Shown here: in pieces, positions 18,342-27,267 of the stretch
Position numbering within the stretch: the first letter of the stretch is position 1
Layout of the letters: every line of letters begins with the position of its first letter
Source of the DNA: Acidobacteriota bacterium
GTDB taxonomy: Bacteria > Acidobacteriota > Terriglobia > Acidiferrales > UBA7541
Direction: 5' to 3'
DNA length: 64,000 bases
NCBI GenBank assembly: GCA_013289825.1
Contig: JABCZF010000001.1
Span: forward strand, 1-64,000
Program-made: the position numbers and the translations under genes
The notes under the pieces: generated by a model
The model's database searches: none
Seen by the model: the letters and a program-made list of their open reading frames with translations, nothing else
What the model was told of the DNA's origin: nothing

Positions 18342-19036
18342 AGCCGTTAAGTCTTCCTTTGCGCCGCGCATCTTACCAGCTTTGCGGCCGATCTTTGATG
18401 ATTCTTCTTGGCACTCTTGGCACTGGAAGACCGCGCTCGGGCGCACAAAAACTTGGCTCAGCATTCCGGAACAGCGCCGAAAGACGTCATGCTCCCGTGC
18501 TTGGCGAATTGTTTACGTCCGAGGGTGCTCCAACGATGCAATCTTGCTCGCAACGCACTGCAAACGCATTGGCCAAGTGAAGCGCCATTGCTCAGTGCAA
18601 GTCTCGAAAAGGCAGCAGAACGCTGGATCGAGCGCTGCGCAAGCTTCCTCATCGTTTTCCACCCGTCGTATGGGCAGGGGGGACGATATTGAAGCTCTCC
18701 CGTTTTGAGAGAGCCACTCCCGGCAGAAGTTTGTTTTGCTACTACTCTTGTCACTACTTCCGGTAGGTTTTGATCTCGTTCGGACCCATATAAGCGCCTG
18801 CGATTCTTTCAAATGGAAGAGTTGTGTTGATAAAGAGAGACATTTCAACGCTCACGGACCCCTCACCTCCCGCTCACCCTTGGCCCGCGATGTTAGGTGT
18901 TGTGTTTTGTCGCGCGGGCTGAGGGGAGCGTACTTTGAGGCTCTTCCATCAAGGAATTGACAGCAACGCCATTCGCGAATACGCTTTCGGACGCTTACCC
19001 TGCTTCTTCAAGGAATCTTTCGAGGATCCCGTGCTC
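18342..19036. other. Long non-coding interval between GH2 and the cytochrome/PQQ operon
   Basis: About 695 bases between divergent genes. The ORFs listed here overlap one another and match no family I recognise. A short tandem repeat ('CTTGGCACT' twice) lies ~70 bases upstream of the GH2 start, and 'TATAAG' near 18790 could be part of a promoter for the cytochrome operon, but neither has a convincing partner element. Confidence 0.3.
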
Positions 19037-19816
19037 ATGCGGTCTTTGCTCATTTTTCTTTCCTCGCTGTTCCTGTTTGCTGCCTACGCTGAGCCCTCCG
19101 CACAGGCTCCCTCAGCTCAAAACGCGCCTGTTGAGAAACCCGATCTCACAGCAGGCAAGGTGATCTTTGAAGGTCACTGTACTCTCTGCCATGGTATCGA
19201 CGGAGGTGGCGGACGTGGGCCGAGCTTGCATCGCCCGAAACTCAGCCGGGCACCCGACGACAAGGCCTTGAAGTCCCTGATTGAAAATGGCATTCCACCC
19301 GAAATGCCGGAGGGCTGGTACCTGTCCGAGCAAGACATCTTGAACCTGGTAGCTTTTGTGCGCAGCCTCGGAAGTGTGCCACCGGAAAAACTGCCTGGCG
19401 ACCCTCAGCGTGGTGAGGCCATCTACACGCGGAGCGGTTGCGCCACGTGCCATATTCTCGCTGGCAAAGGCACCGGCTTTGGTCCCGAACTCACGGAAGT
19501 CGGCGCGCGCCGGGGAGCCGCCCGCCTGCGCGGAACGCTACAAAGCCCGAGTAAGACCATCCCAGAAGATTTTCTGCTGATCGAAGCCAGCACGTCATCC
19601 GGCCAGACAATCCGAGGTATCCGCCTGAATGAAGACACCTTTACGATTCAACTGAAAGATGCGCAGGGACACTTTTACAGCCTACGAAAAAGCGACTTGC
19701 GCGAACTGAAAAAACTTCGTGGCCAGACGCTCATGCCTTCTTACGAATCGCTTTTCTCCGCCGCGGAACTCGATGATCTGGTGGCCTACCTGGCATCGCA
19801 GCGAGGCCAACCATGA
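19037..19816 (+). CDS. Exported di-haem c-type cytochrome, partner of PQQ dehydrogenase
   Basis: Electron carrier of the periplasm. The start is taken at the ATG at 19037 because it opens a signal peptide ('MRSLLIFLSSLFLFAAYA'), giving 259 residues; the longer ORF start lacks a signal. Two haem-binding motifs are visible: 'CTLCHG' (C48-C51-H52) and 'CATCHI' (C135-C138-H139). Each is followed by a plausible methionine ligand ('GIPPEMPEGWYL' and 'QTLMPSYE'). The stop overlaps the ATG of the PQQ dehydrogenase by four bases (ATGA), so the two are translationally coupled. The cytochrome probably accepts electrons from the PQQ enzyme and passes them to the respiratory chain. Confidence 0.93.
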   Translation: MRSLLIFLSSLFLFAAYAEPSAQAPSAQNAPVEKPDLTAGKVIFEGHCTLCHGIDGGGGRGPSLHRPKLSRAPDDKALKSLIENGIPPEMPEGWYLSEQDILNLVAFVRSLGSVPPEKLPGDPQRGEAIYTRSGCATCHILAGKGTGFGPELTEVGARRGAARLRGTLQSPSKTIPEDFLLIEASTSSGQTIRGIRLNEDTFTIQLKDAQGHFYSLRKSDLRELKKLRGQTLMPSYESLFSAAELDDLVAYLASQRGQP

Positions 19817-21384
19817 GGCTTCTCGCATTATTCCTGCTGGCGGCTACGGTTGTCTCGGCGCAGGTCCCGTTCGAACGAATTGTAAACGCCGATAAGGAGC
19901 CGGGGAACTGGCTGACGTATTCGCGTACCTTGGACGGGAAAAGATTTTCTCCGCTGCGTGAGATCAACACGCAGAACGTTTCGCAACTCAAAGTGAAATG
20001 GGCCTACCAATTTCCCGATCCTCGCACGGAAGTCTCTCCCATTGTGATTGATGGCATCCTGTACGTGACCGGCCCGAATGCCGCCGCAGCGCTCGATGGC
20101 CGCTCCGGGCGTTCTCTGTGGACATGGAAACGTCCGCTGCCGAGCGATTTCCAGAGTATTGGTTTCGGCCACACCAATCGGGGAGCTGCGGTGTTGGACG
20201 ACAAATTGTTCGTCGCCACACTCGATGGGTTTCTCGTTGCGCTGGATCTCAAGAGTGGCGTGGAGCGGTGGTCCGCCAAAGTTCTCGATTACAAATTGGG
20301 TTACAGCATGACCATGGCCCCGCTAGCGATCGACGGAAAAGTGGTTGTCGGCGTCAGCGGCGGAGAAGCGGGCATCCGTGGGTTCATCGACGCCTACGAT
20401 GCAAGAACCGGCAAGCAGGCATGGCGGTTCTGGACGATTCCCGGACCCGGAGAACCTGGCCACGAAACGTGGTCCGGCGACGATTGGAAAACCGGCGGCG
20501 GCGCCACCTGGGTGACCGGGGCGTACGATCCCGAACTCAAGCTGGTGTATTGGGGGGTGGGGAATCCGGGGCCGGACTGGAACGGTGACGTGCGGCCCGG
20601 CGACAATCTCTATACCTGCTCGTTTCTTGCGCTCGAAGCGGACACCGGAAAACTGAGCTGGTATTTCCAGTTTACCCCTCACGATACGCACGACTGGGAT
20701 GCCACCCACGTTCCGATTCTTTTTGACGGCGAAGTTCAGGGCAAGAAACGTAAGCTGATGGCCGTCGCCAATCGCAATGCTTTCTATTACGTGTTGGATC
20801 GCACCACCGGAGAATTTATTGCCGGCAAACCATACGCCAAGCAAACCTGGGCCAAAGGGCTTGACGTAAAGGGTCGGCCGATTCTCACCACCAACGCAGA
20901 ACCGACAACGCAGGGCGCCCTGATCTGGCCAAACTTGAATGGCGCGACGGTATGGTTCAGTCCCTCGTACAGCCCGCAAACGGATTTCGTATATGTTTCG
21001 GTGCGTGAAATTGGCGCTCGCTATTTCAAGCGCGTCACCCCCTACCGCGTGGGCACTTTTTTCCCGGGCGGCGGCGAAGACGAGTTGCCGCCGGATGACG
21101 CGTGGGGCGCCATTCGAGCTCTGCAAGCGGAAACCGGCGAGCTGCGCTGGGAGTTCAAACTGTTCTCACCTCCCTGGGCGGGAGTTCTCTCCACCGCGGG
21201 AGGATTGGTCTTCAGCGGCTCCGACGAGGGGAACTTCTATGCACTCGATGCGCGCACCGGTAAACCGCTGTGGGATTTCCAGACCGGCGGCGCGATTGAA
21301 GCAAATCCCAACTCATTTATGATTGATGGACACCAATGTATTTCCATCGCCGCCGATCGCGTCCTGTATGTCTTTGGCCTGTAA
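19813..21384 (+). CDS. PQQ-dependent alcohol dehydrogenase-type quinoprotein, lanthanide-type motif
   Basis: A periplasmic eight-bladed propeller dehydrogenase of the methanol/ethanol family. 523 residues with a signal peptide ('MRLLALFLLAATVVSAQ'). It has the N-terminal pattern 'NWLTYSRTLDGKRFSPL', repeated W-motifs ('DARTGKQAWRF', 'DARTGKPLWDF') and a central 'TPHDTHDWDATHVP'. That stretch aligns with 'PHDEWDYDG' of XoxF, so D294-W-D296 supplies both the catalytic aspartate and the extra aspartate associated with lanthanide use. MxaF-type enzymes have alanine at the second position. The vicinal cysteine pair typical of many methanol dehydrogenases is absent. It is coupled to the upstream cytochrome c gene. 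The real alcohol, aldehyde or sugar substrate cannot be told from sequence. Confidence 0.9.
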   Translation: MRLLALFLLAATVVSAQVPFERIVNADKEPGNWLTYSRTLDGKRFSPLREINTQNVSQLKVKWAYQFPDPRTEVSPIVIDGILYVTGPNAAAALDGRSGRSLWTWKRPLPSDFQSIGFGHTNRGAAVLDDKLFVATLDGFLVALDLKSGVERWSAKVLDYKLGYSMTMAPLAIDGKVVVGVSGGEAGIRGFIDAYDARTGKQAWRFWTIPGPGEPGHETWSGDDWKTGGGATWVTGAYDPELKLVYWGVGNPGPDWNGDVRPGDNLYTCSFLALEADTGKLSWYFQFTPHDTHDWDATHVPILFDGEVQGKKRKLMAVANRNAFYYVLDRTTGEFIAGKPYAKQTWAKGLDVKGRPILTTNAEPTTQGALIWPNLNGATVWFSPSYSPQTDFVYVSVREIGARYFKRVTPYRVGTFFPGGGEDELPPDDAWGAIRALQAETGELRWEFKLFSPPWAGVLSTAGGLVFSGSDEGNFYALDARTGKPLWDFQTGGAIEANPNSFMIDGHQCISIAADRVLYVFGL

Positions 21385-21572
21385 TTTGAATTAGCCTGTG
21401 GAATTGTCGCTGCACCGCTGGCCGGCCGCTACTGGATTCCAAGTAACGCTTTGTAGTGCTTGAGTCAGATAGCTGGTCGCACCGGAAAGGTAGATTCCGG
21501 TGGGACTGCGCTATATTTCGGGATTGAACTGGAGATCCAAAGCTCTGGTCATCTGCTGAGTCGGCCCACATC

Positions 21573-22709
21573 CTAGCGCAACTCTTGCGCTCGTCCGCTA
21601 CGAACCGACTCTCGCGCGGCGTCCAGAATTTCCACCACCTGGACGTTCAAGGTCGCCGAAAGCGGATCTTCAATCGGCTTGTTGTGGCGAATGCAGTCAA
21701 CGAAGTAGGAAACGGGATTGCTCGTCTCTCGCGGCCCGGGGTTGACCGCGATACGCTGCCCTTCCAGGGCGATCTTGCTGCGATCGTCATTCGCGGTTCG
21801 ATGAAACAGCTCCTCCCCGGTTGCCAGGAGACTCCCCTTTGGACCGAACACCTCCACCTCTCCGTTGTCATAGGGCCAATCCCAAGACGCCTCGATGATC
21901 ACGGTCGCATCGGGATATTGGAGGACAATCGTGGCGTCATCATCCACTTCGTTGTGCTGATCGGTCTTTAGCTTCTGCGCCGTGGCATAAACGCGTGTCG
22001 GCCGCCCTTTAAGCCAAAGCGCCCATTCCGCCCCGTAACATCCGAAATCCATGATCGCACCGCCCCCATTTTTGACCGGGTCATACAGCCAATCGGCAAA
22101 ATACTTCGAGACACCAATCTCCTTAGGTCCCTGATGTCCGTAGCGCACAATCATTTTCTGTACCGGCCCCACCTCACCGGATTGCACGCGGTGAAAGATC
22201 TCGTGCGTTGGAGGCACCCAAGCATTCCAGTAGTTCACCATGATCTTGATGCCTGCCTCATCCGCAAGACGCTGCATCTCGCGCGCGTCAGCTCCCGTCG
22301 TGGCCATCGGTTTTTCGGTCGAGTAGTGGATATGCCGCTTCGCACACTCTCGAAGTATCTCCAAATGTTTGTCATTTTCTGTGGTGACAATCACCGCTTC
22401 CGGCTTGGCCTCATCAAGCATCTTGACGTAATCCGCGTAGAACTTGACGCTTGTGGGTACCCGAGTCTTGGCCCGGTCCACCAGCGCGGGACGCGAATCG
22501 GCGATGGCGACAAGTTCCGCATTGGGCTCGGCGGCAATGTCCTTGAGCAGACCCCAGACGTGATCGTGATCCAAGCCAACGATGGCCAGACGGGTCTTCG
22601 CTTCATCTGGTCTTGGATACCTCGAAGCGCCTGCCCTGGCCAAAAATCCCAAACTTAGTAAAACGGCCGCCGCACAGCTCACGAATTGTCGCAGGGTAGT
22701 TAGTCTCAT
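21573..22709 (-). CDS. Gfo/Idh/MocA-family oxidoreductase with export signal
   Basis: An NAD(P)-dependent sugar or inositol dehydrogenase-like protein of 378 residues. A hydrophobic leader ('FVSCAAAVLLSLGFLARAGA') precedes the Rossmann fold ('KTRLAIVGLDHDHVWGLL'), whose glycine-rich loop is atypical (G-L-D-H-D-H instead of G-x-G-x-x-G). The family motif 'STEKPMATTG' and the C-domain motif 'GGGAIMDFGCYG' are present. The leader lacks a twin-arginine pair, although exported Gfo/Idh/MocA proteins that carry a cofactor often use Tat. The start ATG has 'CGAGG' upstream. It stands alone between the PQQ operon and the wHTH-TPR regulator. The substrate is unknown. Confidence 0.88.
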   Translation of the reverse strand: MRLTTLRQFVSCAAAVLLSLGFLARAGASRYPRPDEAKTRLAIVGLDHDHVWGLLKDIAAEPNAELVAIADSRPALVDRAKTRVPTSVKFYADYVKMLDEAKPEAVIVTTENDKHLEILRECAKRHIHYSTEKPMATTGADAREMQRLADEAGIKIMVNYWNAWVPPTHEIFHRVQSGEVGPVQKMIVRYGHQGPKEIGVSKYFADWLYDPVKNGGGAIMDFGCYGAEWALWLKGRPTRVYATAQKLKTDQHNEVDDDATIVLQYPDATVIIEASWDWPYDNGEVEVFGPKGSLLATGEELFHRTANDDRSKIALEGQRIAVNPGPRETSNPVSYFVDCIRHNKPIEDPLSATLNVQVVEILDAARESVRSGRAQELR

Positions 22710-23073
22710 AATCTAAACCTCGCCGGTGCCGAGAATGCAATTTCCGTCCCGAGGACCAGGATTGACGCGCTTCCTGACACGTGGCCAACCTAGTCTGTCT
22801 GATCAGGGTGACTGCCACTTTGCAGAGTGTCTCCAGCCGATGTCAAGACATTGGCATGTCATTTCCGCGCTCTCGCGCATCTTGCTAAAAAGAAGAGGCT
22901 TTCAGCGATGTGTTACCCGGGTATTTCTTAGGGAGGCTAGAGCGTGGCCGGGAAGGATGGCGGTCGCTGAGGCAGGGGGGTTAGCCATCACTGTGCCGCG
23001 ATTGGCACTAGCGGTCTGGTCTCGAGTGGATCGATGAATCCGCCAGGGCTCTCGACTCCACCGTTCTACCCCG
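22710..23073. other. Interval between the regulator's 3' end and the Gfo/Idh/MocA gene
   Basis: 364 bases lying 5' of the oxidoreductase gene. The region contains a perfect '-35'-like TTGACA on the minus strand near 22840 and an imperfect dyad ('GATGTC...GCATGTC'), but no matching -10 box. No gene-like ORF. Confidence 0.25.
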
Positions 23074-25839
23074 TCAGTTTTGCACCCGCAAAGCCGTATG
23101 TTCCTGCTTGGATTCGAGGGCCGCAGCTGCCTTTCGAGCCATCAGTTGGAATCCTCCATTTTTGGCATCCTTTTCGAGTGCCTCGAGGTGGGCTCTGCCT
23201 TCGGTTCGATTCCCGAGACTCAGTTCAATCTCTCCAACCGCTAACCGCGCATCGAGGAGTACATCGACGAAGGACGCTTCGCCCGCGTCCGACATTATTT
23301 TCCGAAGTCGTTTCACGGACTCAGCTGCTTCCGCCGGGCTGGCCGAGACCGCTTGAATCCGCGCAGAGGTAATCGCCGCTTTCAGTTCCAGTCTCCGGTT
23401 GTGACTATCCGTCGCAGCCTTCGTCACCTGCTCGATGCGCTTGCGCGCCTCCGCATTTTGCCCCTGTGCCGTCAGCGCAGTTGATTCGAGTAAGTGCGCC
23501 TCAACCAAATATTGCTCGGCCCTCGTCTCCAGAAAAACATCGGCCGACTGTCGCGCCAGACTTTCCGCTTCGGCAGCCTTTCCCTCGTCTAATAGGATTT
23601 CCGCAAGATGCAGACGAACGTGAGCTTCTTCGCTTTTATCGCCGACTTCCTCGAAGATCGATATGGCTTGCTTGTATCTCTTTCTTGCACCCTCGGCGTC
23701 CCCCTCCATCCGCTGCGCAGTCGCCGCACCATCGAGAGCCACGGCTTGTCGGCCTCGGCTTCCTAGTTGATGGCAAATGTCCAGAGAGCTTTCATACATC
23801 TCTTTGGCTTCGCTATGTTTTCCCCTCGCCAGGAGAATGTCGCCAAGTCCAATCTGCGCCAGCGCCACTCCATTCTGATCTCCAATCTCGCCGTACGTCG
23901 CCAGGGCCGCTTGAAAGTTCTTGCGTGCCCCCTCCAAGTCGCCGAGGTAGAAGAGGATATCCCCAAGATTATTATATTCGTTGCTCAAACTCATTTTGTT
24001 GCCCGATTCTCTATAGATATCCAGAGACTCTTCATATTTCTTCCGCGCTCCGAGGTAGTCTGCCTGTCGTTTGAGCGCTATGGCCTCCAAAGTTGCAGTC
24101 GCTGCTACACCAAGCCGGTCATTCGCCACTACATAAAGTTGCTTCGCTTCACGAATGGCTCCCTCGACCTCCGCTTGTTTTCCAGAGTTTTCAAAAAGCC
24201 ACGCTTGCTCGCGCCGCGCCTTGGCGAGAAGCAGAGAGGCTCCCGCCGCCTGGGCTTTTTCCGCGGCCCTCGCTAGCGCTGCTTCCGCCCTTCTCATATC
24301 CCCAAGGGATCTCGCTGCGTCGTTTTCTGCCAAATCGATTCGTGGGTCGTCTCGAAGGGGGGCCGGCAATGCCCGGAGGGCGTCTATGGTAGCCAGGGCA
24401 TCTTGCCATTTGTTCGACATGAGTTCGGAGTTTGTCAAAGCTAGCCCGTAATCGAGGTTGTCCGGAAAGAAGTCGAACAATGCGTGATAAATCTCGATGG
24501 CCTTTCCCCAGTTCCGGCTGGTCTCGCGGTAACGACCTTCGACAAGCAATCGCTCCGCTCGCGAAAGACTGGATGAGAGATCGAACGCTTTCTTCGCCTC
24601 CGCCTGCGCCTTTTCGTCATAACCAAGCTGTTCCCAGGCACTCGCCAGAGCGGCGTGGGAAAGCGCATACTCCGGTTCGGCGGCTACCGCCCTCAGCAAC
24701 AGATCCCGGGCAGCCAGAGTGTCGAAAACCCGCAGCTTTGCGAGTCCTTCCGAGAAAAGCTTCGTTGTTTGGCTGTTCGAGGGAAGAGCGATAGCTACCT
24801 CCGCCGCTTCTTCCCGGGTCACCGCGCGGATACCGAGTTTCTCCCGGAGATGTTCTCCGGCCCGCGAAACCAGATCCAGGAGACGGGCTTCGGTCCCCAA
24901 TTCGGAAATCGCCGCGACCGTTTCACCGCTTCGCGTGTCCTGCAGATGGAGGTCGAGGCGAATCTGGCCTTGGGACTTTGCCCCTAGCGCTGCATAAGAA
25001 CCCGAGACCAAATAATCGGTTCCCAAATTCTTCCGTATTCGCTTCAAACTGTCCCGCCCCAGGCTTTCCATATCAGGCAAAGAGAGTTCCATCTTCATAC
25101 GCGCGATACTTTCTGCGGGGATGGCTCGCACTTGTTCTCCGGCTGTGAGCTCCGTAGTGAGCCAATCGGAGAGTGCTGTGGAGAGCCATGCTTCCTGAGT
25201 GTCTCCTGATAGATTCTTGAAGCTAAGAACCGCGACCGATCGCCGAGGGCTGACCATCCCCGAAGCGCCACCTAGAACCACGGATTGATGAATCCGCAGG
25301 TACACGAACACGCAGATGCTGGCCGCTGCCACGGCCGCGAGAAGAACTGTAATGCGCTTCCGGCCCGCCGGAGTTTCGAGGTTTAGGGATTCCAGGGCTG
25401 ATGGCGCCCGCCCGCGCTGTTCGCTTGAATTCCTGTGGGCTGGAGATAGTTCGTCCGTATGGTTTCCGACGGAGCTGCCAGGTGCGGCTGCTCCCTCGCG
25501 AGGCATGTTTATGAGAGCCAGAAATCTGTACCCGTGTCGCGGGATGGTTTCGATATAGCGTGGACTCTCCGCGGAATCGCAGAGGGCGGAGCGCAGCTTG
25601 GTCATGGCTTTGTTGAGGCTGCGATCAAAATCGACGAACGTGTGGGCCGGCCAAAGTTTGTGGCGGAGTTCCTCGCGGGTTACGACTTCCCCGGGATGTT
25701 CCAGCAAAAGAGAGAGAATCTGGAAGGGTTGCTCTTGCAACTTGATTCGAATACCGCGTTTGCGCAGCTCTGCCGCGCGCAGGTCCACTTCAAAGACGCC
25801 AAAGCGCCGACTTTGCGGGCAGCTTTCCGTGCCCTGCAT
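23074..25839 (-). CDS. Winged-helix (OmpR/CadC-type) transcriptional regulator with TM segment and TPR array
   Basis: 921 residues from the ATG at 25839 (Shine-Dalgarno 'AGAGGGG' nine bases upstream); the ORF track adds 18 residues. The N-terminal ~100 residues are an OmpR/PhoB-type DNA-binding domain ('FGVFEVDLRAAELRKRG', 'REELRHKLWPAHTFVDFD', 'YIETIPRHGYRFLALI'). A single membrane helix follows ('ITVLLAAVAAASICVFVYL'), then a domain typical of these regulators ('VAVLSFKNLSGD') that is often adenylate-cyclase-associated, then about ten TPRs to the C-terminus. This architecture puts DNA binding in the cytoplasm and TPRs outside, as in CadC-like one-component sensors. Targets and signal are unknown. 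Such regulators are abundant in Acidobacteriota. Confidence 0.88.
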   Translation of the reverse strand: MQGTESCPQSRRFGVFEVDLRAAELRKRGIRIKLQEQPFQILSLLLEHPGEVVTREELRHKLWPAHTFVDFDRSLNKAMTKLRSALCDSAESPRYIETIPRHGYRFLALINMPREGAAAPGSSVGNHTDELSPAHRNSSEQRGRAPSALESLNLETPAGRKRITVLLAAVAAASICVFVYLRIHQSVVLGGASGMVSPRRSVAVLSFKNLSGDTQEAWLSTALSDWLTTELTAGEQVRAIPAESIARMKMELSLPDMESLGRDSLKRIRKNLGTDYLVSGSYAALGAKSQGQIRLDLHLQDTRSGETVAAISELGTEARLLDLVSRAGEHLREKLGIRAVTREEAAEVAIALPSNSQTTKLFSEGLAKLRVFDTLAARDLLLRAVAAEPEYALSHAALASAWEQLGYDEKAQAEAKKAFDLSSSLSRAERLLVEGRYRETSRNWGKAIEIYHALFDFFPDNLDYGLALTNSELMSNKWQDALATIDALRALPAPLRDDPRIDLAENDAARSLGDMRRAEAALARAAEKAQAAGASLLLAKARREQAWLFENSGKQAEVEGAIREAKQLYVVANDRLGVAATATLEAIALKRQADYLGARKKYEESLDIYRESGNKMSLSNEYNNLGDILFYLGDLEGARKNFQAALATYGEIGDQNGVALAQIGLGDILLARGKHSEAKEMYESSLDICHQLGSRGRQAVALDGAATAQRMEGDAEGARKRYKQAISIFEEVGDKSEEAHVRLHLAEILLDEGKAAEAESLARQSADVFLETRAEQYLVEAHLLESTALTAQGQNAEARKRIEQVTKAATDSHNRRLELKAAITSARIQAVSASPAEAAESVKRLRKIMSDAGEASFVDVLLDARLAVGEIELSLGNRTEGRAHLEALEKDAKNGGFQLMARKAAAALESKQEHTALRVQN

Positions 25840-25963
25840 ACCGGAACACCCCTCTGGTGGCAGAAGCCTAGCATGTCCTTTGCATGCATTCAATACCGTG
25901 TACGACGGTGATCAGCATTATCCGAAAACAGACAACGAGCGAGACAATCGAGGGCTGATGTGC

Positions 25964-27196
25964 TCAAGGAGATTTCTCCTTTTCCTGAAGGAGTTGCTTG
26001 GCACGCTCTGCGCTTTTGGCGCGCGCGCTTTCTTCCAATTTACTGAAGAGTTGCATTTCTGCTTGCGCCTCCTGCGCGCGACCGGCGCCGCGCAGTGCTT
26101 GTGCCAGCAAGAAGTGCGTCTGGGCCTCTCCGGGATCGGCCTTTTCCGCGAGTTGGAGTTCCGCAACGGCTTCGGCGTTTCGGTCCAGCCGGAGCAGCGC
26201 ACGGCCGCGGTCCACACGCGCCTCCGTCAGATGCGGGCAGGTTGCCAGCGCCTTGTCGATTCCGGCAAGGGCTTCGGCGGGATCCTGGCGCTGTTCCAGC
26301 ACAATGTTGGCGATTTTCCAGTGCGCATTGCAGTTTGACGGATCGTTTGCGAGTTCGGCGCGGAACTGCTCGGTGGCCGGCTCCCACATATGAAGCGACC
26401 AGTAGGCATTCCCGAAAAGATAGTGCGTGCCGGCTTGCTCGGGCGCCAACTCCACGGCCTTTTTATACTCGAGCAACGCGCCGTCGTAATTTTTCATGCC
26501 CTCCATGACTTCGCCAGAAACCTCGTGCACCCAAACGGAATCGGCGTCGATTTCGTTCAGTTTCGAAAGGGCCTGCTCGGAAAGTTTCATGTACACCTTG
26601 CCGAGCAGATACCAGACCTCCTGGTTTTGCGGCTGACGCAACGAAAGTTGATGCAGGTGAGTCGCAGCGGCATTGAAGTCGCCGAGTTTCAGTAAATCGT
26701 TGGCGAGAAAAAGCTCAGCGTTGTCGTCTTTGGGATTGGCGCGCAGCGCTGATTCGAAACGAGGCCGAGCGGCCGCGTAGTCACCCATTTCATAGAGCGA
26801 AACGCCGAGCAGCGCGGATGCTGACGACATCTTGGGATCAATCTTCAGACCTTTTTCGAGAGTAGCAGCGGCCTTCTGATATTCGCGCAGGCGTAAATAC
26901 AAAGAGCCGAGATTATTGTAGGCGGCAGCAAGACGGGGCGCGTACTGCAACAGTGCTTCGTACTTGGCGGCGGCGGCGGCGAAGTCACTTTGGGCCTCCG
27001 CGGATTTCGCTTCGGAGTAGAGTTGCTGGACACGCGGATCGTCGGCATCAGCCCCCGATTGCCCGCGGAGACGCGGCGAACACGCAATTGCTACCAAGGC
27101 GAAAGCAACGCAAATTCGCCAGCACCCGCGGCTGTTTTTCAGCGCCTTGGCGGCAACTGCGGCTGGTGAAAACAAAAACATCTCGCTCATAATCAT
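25964..27196 (-). CDS. Exported TPR-repeat protein
   Basis: The ORF track runs to 27319, overlapping the upstream gene. The ATGs at 27196, 27190 or 27181 fit better because they lead into a signal sequence ('ICVFAVALVAIACSPRLRG'-like hydrophobic stretch near residue 70 of the ORF) and leave a ~70 bp gap. No clear Shine-Dalgarno decides between them. About 410 residues, mostly TPRs ('AYNNLGSLYLRLREYQKAAATL', 'THYLFGNAYWSLHMWEPATEQF'), ending in a lysine/glutamate-rich tail. It is probably in one transcription unit with the TPR gene at 27268. It probably serves as a binding scaffold in the envelope; no partner is identified. Confidence 0.8.
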   Translation of the reverse strand: MIMSEMFLFSPAAVAAKALKNSRGCWRICVAFALVAIACSPRLRGQSGADADDPRVQQLYSEAKSAEAQSDFAAAAAKYEALLQYAPRLAAAYNNLGSLYLRLREYQKAAATLEKGLKIDPKMSSASALLGVSLYEMGDYAAARPRFESALRANPKDDNAELFLANDLLKLGDFNAAATHLHQLSLRQPQNQEVWYLLGKVYMKLSEQALSKLNEIDADSVWVHEVSGEVMEGMKNYDGALLEYKKAVELAPEQAGTHYLFGNAYWSLHMWEPATEQFRAELANDPSNCNAHWKIANIVLEQRQDPAEALAGIDKALATCPHLTEARVDRGRALLRLDRNAEAVAELQLAEKADPGEAQTHFLLAQALRGAGRAQEAQAEMQLFSKLEESARAKSAERAKQLLQEKEKSP

Positions 27197-27267
27197 ACCG
27201 CGAGAGACCATCAGAACCATAAAGGACTTGCCCGGCACCGCGCAGCGTCGTGCTATCAATGGTTCGC

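Noticed and set aside
20323-21126. 267-residue minus-strand ORF
   Set aside because: Antisense of the PQQ dehydrogenase, which has clear family motifs.
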